A stretch of DNA of 43,519 nt from Bacteroidales bacterium (GTDB taxonomy: Bacteria > Bacteroidota > Bacteroidia > Bacteroidales > UBA932). The notes under the pieces are model-generated. The model saw only the letters and a list, made by a program, of their open reading frames with translations, did not search any database and was not told where the DNA came from. Position 1 is the stretch's first letter; every line of letters starts with the position of its first letter. Both the position numbers and the translations under genes were made by a program. Positions 16,803 to 25,072 of the stretch are shown one piece after another. The stretch covers positions 1 through 43,519 of the forward strand of contig JAKSKP010000009.1 in the NCBI GenBank assembly GCA_024401635.1. Reading direction: 5' to 3'.

Positions 16803-17684
16803 ATGTCCGGCAGGCAGTGGTCAGGCAACACTTTCGGCAACGGCTGGATGCACAGGGGGTTGGTCTCCGTCCTCCGTCACGTCGATGTTTCCGTACTGTA
16901 TGCCTTCAGTGCCGTTTTCATAGTTCCGTTCTGTCTTCTGTTCTGGCGTGAAGGCAGGCGCAGTTCATATTCCTTCTTCAGGAAGAGACTGGGATACGGA
17001 AGGCTGAAGTCTGCCCGTATGACCTATTCCAACCACCTGAAATTCGCAGAGATAGTCATCGACCGTTTTGCGATGTATGCCGGCAGGACTTTCGGGATGG
17101 AGGTCGAGGGGCTCGAGCATTTCAACGCGCTGGCCGCCGGCAAGGAAGGCTTCCTGCATCTGAGTTCGCACATAGGCAATTACGAAATGGCGGGATATAC
17201 CCTCGTCTCAGAAGACAAGGTGATAAACGCCGTCGTATTCTCGGGTGAAAAGGAGTCGGTGATGAAAAGCCGCGGCGATATGTTCTCGCGCACCAACATC
17301 AGGATGATTGGCATCAGGGAGGATATGGGCCATCTTTTCGAGATAGACAACGCCCTCGCCGAAGGAAATATAGTGAGTTTTCCTTCCGACAGGTATATGC
17401 CCGGGAGCAGAATGCTCCGCTGCCGGGTCTTCGGCGCCGAAGCGTCGTTCCCCCAGGGTCCCTTCAGCGTAGCGACGATGCGCGGACTCGAGGCTCTTGC
17501 GGTCAACGTGATGAAGGCGGGGAGGAAGAAATACGTGATATACGTCACACCGCTGCACTATGATAGGACACTGTCCCGCAGACAGCAGATGCAGCATCTG
17601 CTGGAGGCCTATGCGGCCGAATTGGAGAAGCGTGTGCTGCAGTATCCGGACCAATGGTTCAACTTTTTTGATTTCTGGAAATGA
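16803..17684 (+). CDS. LpxL/HtrB-type acyltransferase
   Basis: This 293-residue protein of the lipid A late-acyltransferase family has a hydrophobic N-terminal segment (about 28-47) that anchors it in the inner membrane. The catalytic HX4E motif is SSHIGNYE, with His123 and Glu128. SFPSDRYMPGS and ASFPQGPF match conserved positions of the family. Family members move acyl chains from ACP to lipid A; in aryl-polyene clusters such a protein is thought to transfer the finished polyene to a lipid acceptor. The stop overlaps the start of the ApeP-like dehydratase. Confidence 0.88.
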   Translation: MSGRQWSGNTFGNGWMHRGLVSVLRHVDVSVLYAFSAVFIVPFCLLFWREGRRSSYSFFRKRLGYGRLKSARMTYSNHLKFAEIVIDRFAMYAGRTFGMEVEGLEHFNALAAGKEGFLHLSSHIGNYEMAGYTLVSEDKVINAVVFSGEKESVMKSRGDMFSRTNIRMIGIREDMGHLFEIDNALAEGNIVSFPSDRYMPGSRMLRCRVFGAEASFPQGPFSVATMRGLEALAVNVMKAGRKKYVIYVTPLHYDRTLSRRQQMQHLLEAYAAELEKRVLQYPDQWFNFFDFWK

Positions 17685-18136
17685 TGGACTACGCACGCCC
17701 CACAGAGGAATTCCTCAGAACCGTCGACATACGGCAGCTGCTTCCGCAGCAGCCCCCATTCGTGATGGTGGGTACTCTCGTGGGCTTCGGCGATGAGCTG
17801 TCCGTCACCGAGACAGTGGTGGCTGCGGACAACATTTTCGTGGATGACGGCCGTCTGACCGCACCGGGGATGATGGAAAACATAGCCCAGACCTGTGCGG
17901 CGAGGGTGGGATATTATAACAAGTATGTACTTCACAACGAAGTGAAGATAGGCTTCATAGGAGCCATAAAGGACTTTGCCGTGCTGCGGCTTCCGGCCGT
18001 GGGCGAGACCATCGTCACCAGAGTGGACATCCTGGAGGAGATATTCGGGATGACGCTTGCCAGGGCCACGGTGACGGGCAACGGCGGGGAAACGCTGTGC
18101 CGTGCGGAGATAAAATTGTCCGTGAAGGATTCATAA
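17681..18136 (+). CDS. ApeP-like hotdog dehydratase subunit
   Basis: This 151-residue single-hotdog protein of the FabZ/ApeP type would take part in dehydrating 3-hydroxyacyl-ACP. The N-terminus has LLPQQPPFVMV, matching the FabZ LLPHRYPFLLV region. The central helix has RLTAPGMMENIAQ, which fits the ApeP pattern and keeps the catalytic-type Glu (66). The HFPG motif with the catalytic His of FabZ is absent; the equivalent stretch is VDDG. The companion hotdog protein at 23199 has the opposite pattern. Two ATG codons (17681 and 17684) fit; both overlap or abut the acyltransferase stop. Confidence 0.85.
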   Translation: MMDYARPTEEFLRTVDIRQLLPQQPPFVMVGTLVGFGDELSVTETVVAADNIFVDDGRLTAPGMMENIAQTCAARVGYYNKYVLHNEVKIGFIGAIKDFAVLRLPAVGETIVTRVDILEEIFGMTLARATVTGNGGETLCRAEIKLSVKDS

Positions 18137-18139
18137 TAA

Positions 18140-18577
18140 ATGCGGCTTATGGACGAGAAAGCGAAAATATATCTCGAGAAGACTCTGGAAATCCGTTTCA
18201 GCGAAGTGGATATGATGAACGTCGTATGGCACGGAGCGTACCCCCTCTATCTGGAGGATGCCAGGGAAGCCTTCGGAGCGAAGTTCGGCCTGTCATATCA
18301 CAAGTACATTGCGGAGAACATATTCGTGCCCGTCGTTGAACTGGATATGAAATACAGAAGGCCTTTGTCCTACGGTATGACTCCGACCATCAGGATAAGC
18401 TACCGTCCCACGGAGGCCGCCAAGATAATATTCGATTACAGCATATTCGACCCTGAGACCGGAGATGAGTATATGAGTGCCCGCAGCGTGCAGGTGTTTA
18501 TGGACAGGGACCGCAACCTTATGTGGGAGAGTCCGGAGTTTTACAGTCTGTGGAAGAAAAAAATGGGATTGGAATGA
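18140..18577 (+). CDS. 4HBT-family acyl-ACP/CoA thioesterase
   Basis: This is a 145-residue hotdog thioesterase. The FSEVDMMNVVWHGAY stretch matches the 4-hydroxybenzoyl-CoA thioesterase active-site region, with the catalytic-type Asp and the V-x-H-G element. In aryl-polyene clusters a similar thioesterase is present and may release or edit acyl-ACP. It starts at ATG 18140, with an alternative ATG three codons later. It lies 3 bp after the ApeP-like gene, and its stop overlaps the start of KS 2 (ATGA). Confidence 0.88.
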   Translation: MRLMDEKAKIYLEKTLEIRFSEVDMMNVVWHGAYPLYLEDAREAFGAKFGLSYHKYIAENIFVPVVELDMKYRRPLSYGMTPTIRISYRPTEAAKIIFDYSIFDPETGDEYMSARSVQVFMDRDRNLMWESPEFYSLWKKKMGLE

Positions 18578-20295
18578 CGGAGATAGTTGCGACAAACATA
18601 ATCTCTCCGCTCGGGCGGACTACGGAGCAGAATTTCCGGGCTGTGGCCTGCGGAAGGACGGCTCTGTCGCATTATGGGTGCCGCGGCTCCTTTCCCGGGC
18701 CCTTCACGGCAGCGGCTTTCGGCCCCGAAAGCATCGCTGAGCTGGCGGTGGAGGGATTCACGCGTTTCGAATCGCTGGTCATAAGCTCGGTTGAGGAGGC
18801 CTTGTCCCGTACGGACGTGGATACTTCTTCCGACCGCTGCCTGTTTATCCTCAGCACCACCAAGGCGGATGTGGAGCAGCTTGGCTGCGACTCTTCAGAG
18901 GACGGAGCCTATCTCGCCCCCGGTGCGGCAGCCCGCAAGATAGCACGCCACCTCGGCTTTGTGAACGATCCCCTTGTCGTATGCAATGCCTGCATATCGG
19001 GAGTTACCGCGCAGGTACTTGCGCACAGGCTTCTCAGCGCCGGATATTATGATACTGCCGTGGTCTGCGGGGCCGACTGTCTTTCCGACTTCGCCCTTGC
19101 CGGGTTCAGTTCGTTCAAGTCCCTCTCTGAAAGGGAGTGCAGGCCTTTCGACATCGAAAGGAACGGGCTCAACCTCGGAGAGGCCGCTGCCACCGTCGTA
19201 CTTCGCAGGTGCGTGGACGCTGTGCAGGGCTGCCTGGCCCCGGAGAAGAGCTGGAAGATATCTTCCTGCAGTCTGAACAACGATGCCTATCACGTGAGCG
19301 CTCCTTCTCCGGACGGCGACGGTGCTCTCAGTGCTATAAATGAAACTATGACCGGAAGGGACTGTTCCGCTTTGTCATTGCTGAACGTTCACGGCACCGC
19401 AACGATGTTCAACGACCAGATGGAATCGCGTGCTGTAGAGCGTGCCGGGCTCTCGGATGTCCCTGCATCGGCTCTGAAAGGATATTTCGGACATACTCTG
19501 GGCGCTTCCGGGCTGCTGGAGTCCATTATCTCTATGTCGGCCGCGGATGCCGGGACCGTACCTGCCACAAGAGGCTTCTCGCAGGGTGGTGTCAGCGGAC
19601 GGATAAACGTCAGCGCGGAAAGCAGGGAATGCTGCACGGCGGATGTCCTCAAGATAAGCTCCGGCTTCGGAGGATGCAACGGCGCCATACTCTATTCGAA
19701 GGATGGCAGAGGGTGCGGTCCGGCAAAGGCCGGTGCTTCTGAAGCGAAAACCCTTCATACAGTGCGCATAACTCCGCAGCGGGTTGAACTGGACGGGAAA
19801 ATATCGGAGACGGACAGTACCTGCGGCAGGGTGACCCTCGACGGCCTATACAGGAATCACGGGTGGGATTATCCCAGGTTCCACAAGATGGACTCTATGG
19901 GCAAGCTGCTTTTTGCCGCCACGGAGCTTCTGGTATCCGCCTGCCCGTTCTCTGCGGAAGAAACCGGAAGGGCAGTTCTGCTTTTCAATGCCAGCTCTTC
20001 CGTGCTTTCGGACCGCAGGCATATAGCATCTTACAGCGGAGAATCCGGATTCTTCCCCAGTCCTTCGGTGTTCCTTTACACTCTGCCTAACGTGGCGGTA
20101 GGGGAGATTGCCATAAGATACGGCATAAAGGGCGAAACATCCCTGATGATACTGGACGGGAGGAACGACCATCTGATGGATGCCGTCGTTGACGCAACGC
20201 TCAAACTGTCCGATGCGGAAAATATGATTACGGGATGGCTGGACTGCCCTTCGGAAGACGAATTCATTGCTGATTTGAAATTTTTATCCAGATAG
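18574..20295 (+). CDS. Beta-ketoacyl synthase with C-terminal half-KS domain (KS 2)
   Basis: The 573-residue protein has a full KS core (about 1-380) and an extra C-terminal domain (about 395-573). The core triad is present: Cys140 in VCNACISG, His273 in NVHGTAT and His307 in GYFGHTLG, with Lys302. The C-terminal part, with FNASSSVLSDRR and LYTLPNVAVGEIAIRYG, resembles the N-terminal KS half known as Ketoacyl-synt_2 and has no catalytic Cys. The core is more divergent than KS 1 and KS 3, with long loops. It may act like the chain-length factor ApeC, but the retained Cys argues against simple loss of function. The start at 18574 overlaps the thioesterase stop. Confidence 0.87.
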   Translation: MTEIVATNIISPLGRTTEQNFRAVACGRTALSHYGCRGSFPGPFTAAAFGPESIAELAVEGFTRFESLVISSVEEALSRTDVDTSSDRCLFILSTTKADVEQLGCDSSEDGAYLAPGAAARKIARHLGFVNDPLVVCNACISGVTAQVLAHRLLSAGYYDTAVVCGADCLSDFALAGFSSFKSLSERECRPFDIERNGLNLGEAAATVVLRRCVDAVQGCLAPEKSWKISSCSLNNDAYHVSAPSPDGDGALSAINETMTGRDCSALSLLNVHGTATMFNDQMESRAVERAGLSDVPASALKGYFGHTLGASGLLESIISMSAADAGTVPATRGFSQGGVSGRINVSAESRECCTADVLKISSGFGGCNGAILYSKDGRGCGPAKAGASEAKTLHTVRITPQRVELDGKISETDSTCGRVTLDGLYRNHGWDYPRFHKMDSMGKLLFAATELLVSACPFSAEETGRAVLLFNASSSVLSDRRHIASYSGESGFFPSPSVFLYTLPNVAVGEIAIRYGIKGETSLMILDGRNDHLMDAVVDATLKLSDAENMITGWLDCPSEDEFIADLKFLSR

Positions 20296-20298
20296 ATT

Positions 20299-20556
20299 AT
20301 GGAAGAACTTGTGAACGAATTGAAAAAGTATCTCATCGAGGCTCTCAACCTGGAAGAGATGACCCCTGACGACATAGACAGCGACGCCCCCCTCTTCGGA
20401 GAGGGTCTGGGCCTGGATTCCATCGATGCCCTGGAACTGATTGTCATACTGGACAAGAACTACGGCATCAAGCTTTCCAGCCCTGCGGAAGGCAAGAACA
20501 TATTCAGGAGCATAAGAACCATAGCCGCATACGTCGCGGAGCACAGGACAAGGTAA
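20299..20556 (+). CDS. Acyl carrier protein 2
   Basis: This 85-residue carrier protein has the phosphopantetheine Ser41 in LGLDSIDALEL. The acidic helix 1-2 region and the IRTIAAYV end are typical. The gene starts 3 bp after the KS 2 stop, and its stop shares one base with the KS 3 start (TAATG). Its position between two KS proteins with half-KS tails suggests that it serves them. Confidence 0.94.
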   Translation: MEELVNELKKYLIEALNLEEMTPDDIDSDAPLFGEGLGLDSIDALELIVILDKNYGIKLSSPAEGKNIFRSIRTIAAYVAEHRTR

Positions 20557-22259
20557 TGAAGGACGTCATCTCCATAACCGGAGCAGGCATCATCTGCGCC
20601 ATAGGCAACGACAAGGTATCCGTGCTCGATTCCCTGAGGAACAGGGAGTCGGGAGTGCGCAGCGTGAAGTACCTGGAAACCGTGCACGGCGAACTGCCGG
20701 TCGGTGAGGTGCAGATGTCCGATGACGAAATGAAGGCTATGCTCGGTCTGGCTTCCGACACGGTGGTCAGCCGTACCTCGCTGATGGGGGCGCTGGCCAT
20801 AAAACAGGCTTTGAGCCAGGCAGGAATAGAGAAGACAGAGGGCAGAAGGGTTGCCCTGATATCAGGCACCACGGTCGGGGTGATGGACGTGACCGAGATG
20901 GAGTATCACCGCAACAAAGCCGTCCTGAACGTCCGTGATCTGCCCAAGGGCAATGAATGCGGAAAGAGTACGGAGCAGATGGCGGCCCTGGCTGGGCTGG
21001 AGGATGTGGAACTGTGCACGGTGTCCACTGCCTGCTCGTCAGCGCTGAATTCCATAATCGTCGGCGCCGAGATGCTCAGGCATTCGGAGGCCGACATAGT
21101 GATAGCCGGGGGCTCGGAAGCCCTCAGCCGTTTCCATCTCAACGGCTTCAATTCCCTGATGATACTGGACGGCAGGCCCTGCCGTCCCTTCGATGCGGAC
21201 CGCGCCGGCCTGAACCTGGGAGAAGGCGCCGCCTTTGTGGTTTTGCAGAAGGATGCCTCAAGGCCGCTTGCCTATGTGAGCGGTTACGGCAACCGCTGTG
21301 ATGCCTTCCACCAGACTGCGTCATCCGAAAATGGCGAGGGCGCTTTCCTTGCGATGACCGAGGCGCTGGAATCCGCGGGCCTCAAGGCCTCTGACATAGA
21401 TTACGTGAATGCCCACGGCACGGGTACGCAGAATAACGATATGTCCGAAAGCCGTGCACTTTCCAGGGTTTTCGGGGACAATATTCCGCCCGTTTCGAGC
21501 ACCAAGGGCTTTACCGGCCACACCACATCGGCCTCTGGGGCTATTGAGACCGTGATATGCCTTCTGGCTATGCAGAACGATATGATTCCGGCGAATCTGG
21601 GATGGGAGAAACCGTCCCCAGGGCTGGTACAGCCTTCTATGGGTGTGGAAAATGCTGTTTTGAACAATGTGATGTGCAATTCCTTCGGCTTCGGCGGCAA
21701 TGATTCATCGCTGGTTCTGAGCCGCAGCGTCCGTGAGGACGGGACCGTGGATATGCCGGTGGCGGAATATGAGACCGTGGCAAATGTCACCATAGACGAT
21801 GTCGCTCAGCTGGCTGAACTCCGGGAATTCGTTTCTCCTATGGAATCCCGCCGTATGTGCACTTTGATGAAAGCATCCCTGCTGTCATCGCTTCGTGCGG
21901 CAAAGGAAGCCGCTCTGCAGTGTCCGGATGCCGTCATAGCCGCAACCTCGGGAGGTATGCTTCAGACCAGCATACAGTTCCTTGAGGATATGGAGGAAAA
22001 CTGCGAGACTATGCTCAAGCCCACCCTTTTCATGATGAGCACACACAATACCGTGGCCTCGGCCATAGCTATACGTCTCGGCTGTCACGGATACAACATT
22101 ACGTATTCCCAGGGCGAGGCTTCGTCGCAGTGGGCCTTGAGGGATGCCCGCAGATTGCTGGAGAGCGGAAAAGCCTCCAGCGTGCTGGTGACATCCTTCG
22201 ACGAGTCTGCGGATGGAGGTTTCCGCTCGGAAAGTATGGTTATCAGGAAGAAGTTATGA
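20556..22259 (+). CDS. Beta-ketoacyl synthase with C-terminal half-KS domain (KS 3)
   Basis: The 567-residue protein has a FabF-like core (about 1-395) with Cys160 in VSTACSSALN, His287 in NAHGTGTQNND and His322 in GFTGHTTSASG, with Lys317. A C-terminal domain (about 400-567) follows, with AATSGGMLQTS, MMSTHNTVASAIAIRLG and SVLVTSFDES, again resembling a half-KS (Ketoacyl-synt_2). Core and tail are both paralogous to KS 2 (shared DAFH/DAYH region and tail pattern). The core is the better conserved of the pair, so KS 3 may be the active condensing partner and KS 2 the regulatory one. The stop overlaps the SMR-like start. Confidence 0.9.
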   Translation: MKDVISITGAGIICAIGNDKVSVLDSLRNRESGVRSVKYLETVHGELPVGEVQMSDDEMKAMLGLASDTVVSRTSLMGALAIKQALSQAGIEKTEGRRVALISGTTVGVMDVTEMEYHRNKAVLNVRDLPKGNECGKSTEQMAALAGLEDVELCTVSTACSSALNSIIVGAEMLRHSEADIVIAGGSEALSRFHLNGFNSLMILDGRPCRPFDADRAGLNLGEGAAFVVLQKDASRPLAYVSGYGNRCDAFHQTASSENGEGAFLAMTEALESAGLKASDIDYVNAHGTGTQNNDMSESRALSRVFGDNIPPVSSTKGFTGHTTSASGAIETVICLLAMQNDMIPANLGWEKPSPGLVQPSMGVENAVLNNVMCNSFGFGGNDSSLVLSRSVREDGTVDMPVAEYETVANVTIDDVAQLAELREFVSPMESRRMCTLMKASLLSSLRAAKEAALQCPDAVIAATSGGMLQTSIQFLEDMEENCETMLKPTLFMMSTHNTVASAIAIRLGCHGYNITYSQGEASSQWALRDARRLLESGKASSVLVTSFDESADGGFRSESMVIRKKL

Positions 22260-22615
22260 GCAACGCGTTATTATTGCCTCTGGCCATAGTCCAGAGCCTG
22301 CTCCTGGCAGGAGGACAGGTACTGTTGAAGTTCGCTCTCGGACGCATGCTGCCGTTTGCGTGGACTACGGCATTCTGGAAGTCCGTGTTCGTGAACTGGC
22401 AGTTCGCCTCCTGCGGCCTGTGCTATGCCGCCGGAACCGTGCTGTGGTTCTATATCGTGAAGCATTTCCCGTTCAGTATGGCCTATCCTATGGTTTCTCT
22501 GGCCTATGTGTTCGGAATGCTGGCGGCGGTGATATTCTTCCACGAGCCTGTGTCCATATCAAAGTGGATAGGCGTGCTGCTTATAATGTTGGGCTGTTAT
22601 TTCATAGCGAGATGA
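22256..22615 (+). CDS. SMR/EamA-like small membrane protein
   Basis: This 119-residue protein has four predicted membrane helices. QVLLKF in helix 1 and FSMAYPMVSLAYVFGMLAAV followed by PVSISKWIGVLLIMLG match the small-multidrug-resistance fold, especially ArnE-type subunits that flip aminoarabinosyl-lipid carriers. Active SMR transporters carry a membrane-embedded Glu in helix 1; none is evident here, so multidrug efflux is unlikely. It might move a lipid-linked intermediate made by the cluster's GT2 enzyme. It overlaps KS 3 and the LolA-like gene by ATGA junctions. The ATG at 22256 is chosen because the upstream in-frame sequence has no family resemblance. Confidence 0.8.
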   Translation: MSNALLLPLAIVQSLLLAGGQVLLKFALGRMLPFAWTTAFWKSVFVNWQFASCGLCYAAGTVLWFYIVKHFPFSMAYPMVSLAYVFGMLAAVIFFHEPVSISKWIGVLLIMLGCYFIAR

Positions 22616-23202
22616 GAAGGTTCCCTGTCATAATACTGCTGATTCTGGGACTCCGGTTTATTTGCGGTGCAGCGGACGGTGATGCCCTTGCTGCCATCGT
22701 CGGAGCCGGCAGGGATACGCGGAGCATTGAATGTGACTTCATCCAGACCAGGCAGTCCAGTCTGCTGGGTTCGGCCGCCGTCTCACGGGGGAGGATGTCA
22801 TTCCGCAGTCCCGATGTTCTGAGGTGGGAATACACCGAACCGTTGGCTCTGTCGCTTTCAATGGAGGGGGGCAAGGTGACCGTGATCCGCGACGGTGTGA
22901 CCCAGAAACAGGGGGATGGCGCGGGCAGAATGTTCGGTCAGATAGCCAGAATGGTCACTGGAGGTATCACAGGCAGGACGCTTACGGACAGCAGGTCATT
23001 CGAGACTTCCGTGCGTGAGGAGAACGGGGAGTATGTGGCCGTGCTTAACCCCGTGGGGAGCGCTGCAGCAAGGATGCTTTCCTCCCTTGTGATTCATTTC
23101 GACCGAAAGAGCCTTTGTGCCGTAAGAATGGAAATTTATGAAAAGAACGGTGACAGCACTGTCATCGAGTTTGTCAACATACGAAAGGAAAGTGTAAGAT
23201 GA
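22612..23202 (+). CDS. LolA-like periplasmic lipid/lipoprotein carrier
   Basis: This 196-residue exported protein has an N-terminal signal peptide (about 1-20) and the LolA fold: an early FIQTRQSSLLG strand, SRGRMSFRSPDVLRWEY and LALSLSMEGGKV. LolA proteins carry lipoproteins across the periplasm; paralogues in aryl-polyene clusters are thought to carry the lipidated pigment together with the MMPL exporter. The ATG at 22612 overlaps the SMR-like stop; the frame is open upstream but lacks any LolA-like sequence. The stop overlaps the ApeI-like start. Confidence 0.87.
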   Translation: MRRFPVIILLILGLRFICGAADGDALAAIVGAGRDTRSIECDFIQTRQSSLLGSAAVSRGRMSFRSPDVLRWEYTEPLALSLSMEGGKVTVIRDGVTQKQGDGAGRMFGQIARMVTGGITGRTLTDSRSFETSVREENGEYVAVLNPVGSAAARMLSSLVIHFDRKSLCAVRMEIYEKNGDSTVIEFVNIRKESVR

Positions 23203-23591
23203 GACTGCTTGGGGAATTTGCCAGTGTTCTGTCGGACCGCGTCACGGATTGCGGTCACGACTTCCAGTTGCGCTTCAATCCGGAGCACTTCATATACAGG
23301 GCGCATTTCCCGGGTGAGCCGGTTACTCCCGGAGTATGCATACTCCAGCTCGCCCTCGAACTGATGGAGCGTTGCACAGGGGGGAGGCTGGAGATAGTTT
23401 CCGTGAAGAACGTCAAGTTCCTTCGCACCATAATACCGGGGGAGACACCCTCATTGTGCTTTTCCGTATCCGTGACGGAAAACGGGGTGGATTTTGCAGG
23501 AGCCAGAATAACCGCGACCGACGGCACGGACGTTTATGCGAGATTGTCATTGATATGCAGGAAGCTTTGCAACAACAGCGCGACAGCTTGA
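23199..23591 (+). CDS. ApeI/FabZ-like hotdog dehydratase subunit
   Basis: This 130-residue hotdog protein of the FabA/FabZ class has the strong motif HFPGEPVTPGVCILQ. His36 matches the catalytic His of FabZ, but the position of the catalytic Glu/Asp (residue 14 after the His) is Gln50. The ApeP-like protein at 17681 lacks the His and has the Glu. FabZ-type active sites use His from one subunit and Glu from the other, so the two could make a composite site. The start overlaps the LolA-like stop, and the end overlaps the GT2-acyltransferase gene. Confidence 0.88.
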   Translation: MRLLGEFASVLSDRVTDCGHDFQLRFNPEHFIYRAHFPGEPVTPGVCILQLALELMERCTGGRLEIVSVKNVKFLRTIIPGETPSLCFSVSVTENGVDFAGARITATDGTDVYARLSLICRKLCNNSATA

Positions 23592-25066
23592 GAGCCAGAG
23601 GAATCTGTGTGATCATACCCACATACAACAATGCGGGCAGCATCGTCGATGTCGTGACAAGGACTATGGCGCAGTGCGATGACGTCATTGTCGTGTGCGA
23701 CGGCTGCACCGACAATACGGTGGAATTGCTCTGCGGTCTTGAGAACTGCCCCGTCATATTGGAACACAAGGCCAATGAGGGCAAGGGCAAGGCCTTGAAG
23801 ACAGGATTCATATATGCAAGGCGGGCAGGTTTTTCCTATGCCATCACCCTGGATGCCGACGGCCAGCACTATCCCGAGGACATAGCCGTGATGCTGGAAG
23901 CGAACAGACGTCATCCCGACGCCTTGGTCATAGGCGAACGCCAGGGACTGGAATCGGCCGAACGCAGCGCCGGCAGCCGTTTTGCCAACGCCTTCAGCAG
24001 ATTCTGGTTCGTGCTGCAGACCTGGCACAACGTAAGGGACACGCAGAGCGGATACAGGCTATATCCCCTGAAGAGGCTTTACGGCCTGCCGCTGCTGACT
24101 TCACGCTATGAGGCCGAACTGGAGCTTCCGGTTCTTGCCGCCTGGCACGGGGTCAGGCTGGAAAGCGTGCCGGTACGCGTTTTCTATCCCTCACGGGAGG
24201 AAAGGGTTTCCCATTTCAGACCGCTGGCCGATTTCATGAGGATTTTCGTCCTCAACTGCGTTCTTTGCATTCTTGCGTTGGTGTACGGTCTTCCCCGTAC
24301 TATACTCAGATGCCTTTTCAAGGTGCTGCGTACCCTGTATGTGTGCGTTTTCTATCTGCTCGGGATGCTCCTCTACGTCATCCCGGCCTCCCTGTTCATC
24401 AGGATTTCCGGTGGTGATACTGAGGAGGGTCGCGACAGGATGCACCGTTTCCTCAATTCGGTGATAAAGACGCTGCTGCGCCACGGTATTCCCGGAGTCA
24501 GATACACTTGCGCCAACCCTTCGGGAGAGGACTTCAGGACCCCCTCCGTGATTATCTGCAACCATCAGTCACATTTCGACCTACTGCCGCTGCTGGCCCT
24601 GACGGACAGGATGGTGGTGCTTACGACCGACTGGGTGTGGAACAATCCCCTGTACGGTTTTATGATACGCTATGCCGATTTTCTGCCGGTTTCATCCGGT
24701 TATGACACTATACTGCCGCGCCTGAAGGAGCTTGTTGCCAGAGGCTACAGCATAGCAGTTTATCCGGAAGGCACGCGTTCGAAAGACTGCAGCATAGGAA
24801 GATTCCATCAGGGTGCCTTTCACATTGCAGACACGCTGGGACTGGACATCATTCCTCTGCTGCTATACGGTTCGGGGAAGGTTCTTCCCAAACACGGCAG
24901 GATCATAAACAGCTGGAATATGCATCTGGAGATAGGCGGACGCATATCTCCGGAAATGATGGCTGAATACGGACAGTCCTGCAGGGAACGTTCGTCAGCA
25001 ATGAGAAAACGTTACATACGGGATTATTCCTCCCTTGCCGACAGGCTGGACAAGGAGATTTTTTGA
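23555..25066 (+). CDS. GT2 glycosyltransferase fused to PlsC-type acyltransferase
   Basis: The 503-residue protein has two parts. The N-terminal GT2 domain (about 16-225) has IPTYNN (21-26), the metal motif DADGQH (100-105) and DTQSGYRLYP, like polyprenyl-phosphate glycosyltransferases. Membrane segments follow (about 230-285). The C-terminal acyltransferase (about 300-490) has the HX4D motif NHQSHFD (His337, Asp342) and YPEGTRS (403-409). This fusion is typical of aryl-polyene clusters and would link sugar transfer to acylation at the inner membrane. The ATG at 23555 overlaps the ApeI-like gene by 37 bp; a TTG at 23588 (TTGA overlap) is a possible alternative start. Confidence 0.9.
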   Translation: MQEALQQQRDSLRARGICVIIPTYNNAGSIVDVVTRTMAQCDDVIVVCDGCTDNTVELLCGLENCPVILEHKANEGKGKALKTGFIYARRAGFSYAITLDADGQHYPEDIAVMLEANRRHPDALVIGERQGLESAERSAGSRFANAFSRFWFVLQTWHNVRDTQSGYRLYPLKRLYGLPLLTSRYEAELELPVLAAWHGVRLESVPVRVFYPSREERVSHFRPLADFMRIFVLNCVLCILALVYGLPRTILRCLFKVLRTLYVCVFYLLGMLLYVIPASLFIRISGGDTEEGRDRMHRFLNSVIKTLLRHGIPGVRYTCANPSGEDFRTPSVIICNHQSHFDLLPLLALTDRMVVLTTDWVWNNPLYGFMIRYADFLPVSSGYDTILPRLKELVARGYSIAVYPEGTRSKDCSIGRFHQGAFHIADTLGLDIIPLLLYGSGKVLPKHGRIINSWNMHLEIGGRISPEMMAEYGQSCRERSSAMRKRYIRDYSSLADRLDKEIF

Positions 25067-25072
25067 CAATAT

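Noticed and set aside
18523..18573. Upstream in-frame start for KS 2
   Set aside because: It would overlap the thioesterase gene by 55 bp and add sequence unlike any KS N-terminus; the ATGA junction at 18574 fits the operon pattern.
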